Below, in pieces: positions 62,229 through 64,000 of a DNA stretch of 64,000 nucleotides; position 1 is the first letter of the stretch; the number at the start of each line of letters is the position of its first letter. The position numbers and the translations under genes are program-made. The stretch lies in assembly GCF_006782915.1 (NCBI RefSeq), contig NZ_VCNP01000047.1, positions 62,001 through 126,000 on the forward strand. The letters run 5' to 3'. The notes below the pieces were generated by a model. That model searched no databases. It worked only from the letters and a program-made list of their open reading frames with translations, and was not told where the DNA came from. Source of the stretch: Streptomyces calvus (GTDB taxonomy: Bacteria; Actinomycetota; Actinomycetes; Streptomycetales; Streptomycetaceae).

Positions 62229-64000
<1,772 letters not shown>

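Overview
The window is high-G+C DNA with strongly G/C-biased third codon positions, many GTG starts, and hairpin terminators that mostly lack T tracts. Gene content and order (proB-proA-nadD-rsfS; leuS-degV-comEA-comEC-holA-rpsT-lepA) point to Streptomyces or a close relative.

Region 1 (1-15.2 kb) concerns the cell surface. It holds a family-2 glycosyltransferase cut by the window edge, a GT2/CDP-glycerol glycerophosphotransferase fusion, galE, a Tat-exported TagC-like protein, a 2,200-residue secreted RHS/YD-repeat protein with a unique C-terminal tip, a four-helix membrane protein behind it (candidate immunity protein), and a second, membrane-anchored TagF-like polymerase. Together these suggest synthesis of a teichoic-acid-like wall polymer beside a contact-toxin locus.

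Region 2 (15.2-37.7 kb) is conserved housekeeping: proline synthesis (proB, proA), two paralogous single-pass membrane proteins, an M48 protease, two very small membrane proteins, nadD, an LCP-like wall protein, rsfS, a histidine phosphatase, tRNA-Ala(GGC), an NuoF-ferredoxin fusion coupled to a haem-b membrane protein, leuS behind a leader peptide and terminator, degV, comEA and the first two thirds of comEC. Several of these genes have a TANNNT box 6-8 bp before the start codon, as expected for leaderless transcripts.

Region 3 (37,748-56,067) is an 18.3-kb mobile element inserted inside comEC at the codons for the conserved DVGQGD motif. Its left end carries four genes joined by 4-bp overlaps: three large recombinase-like proteins and a coiled-coil protein, an arrangement recalling Tn554 (tnpABC) and RIT elements. 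The ends are inverted repeats starting TTCCCTGT, each flanked by a different 6-bp sequence. The cargo is a HTH regulator, a complete type I restriction-modification operon (hsdM, hsdS, hsdR), an unknown gene, gene and IS3 remnants, a perfect 56-bp palindrome, and an unrecognised two-gene module (460-residue protein plus PD-(D/E)XK nuclease) at the right end. This looks like a transposable defence island, and the two-gene module is the best candidate for an undescribed system.

Region 4 (56.07-64 kb) resumes the chromosome: the metallo-beta-lactamase domain of comEC with a collagen-like tract, about 500 bp of degenerate 17-18-bp repeats, a small conserved protein, holA, a SnoaL-like protein, rpsT, lepA and the start of a long-chain acyl-CoA synthetase.
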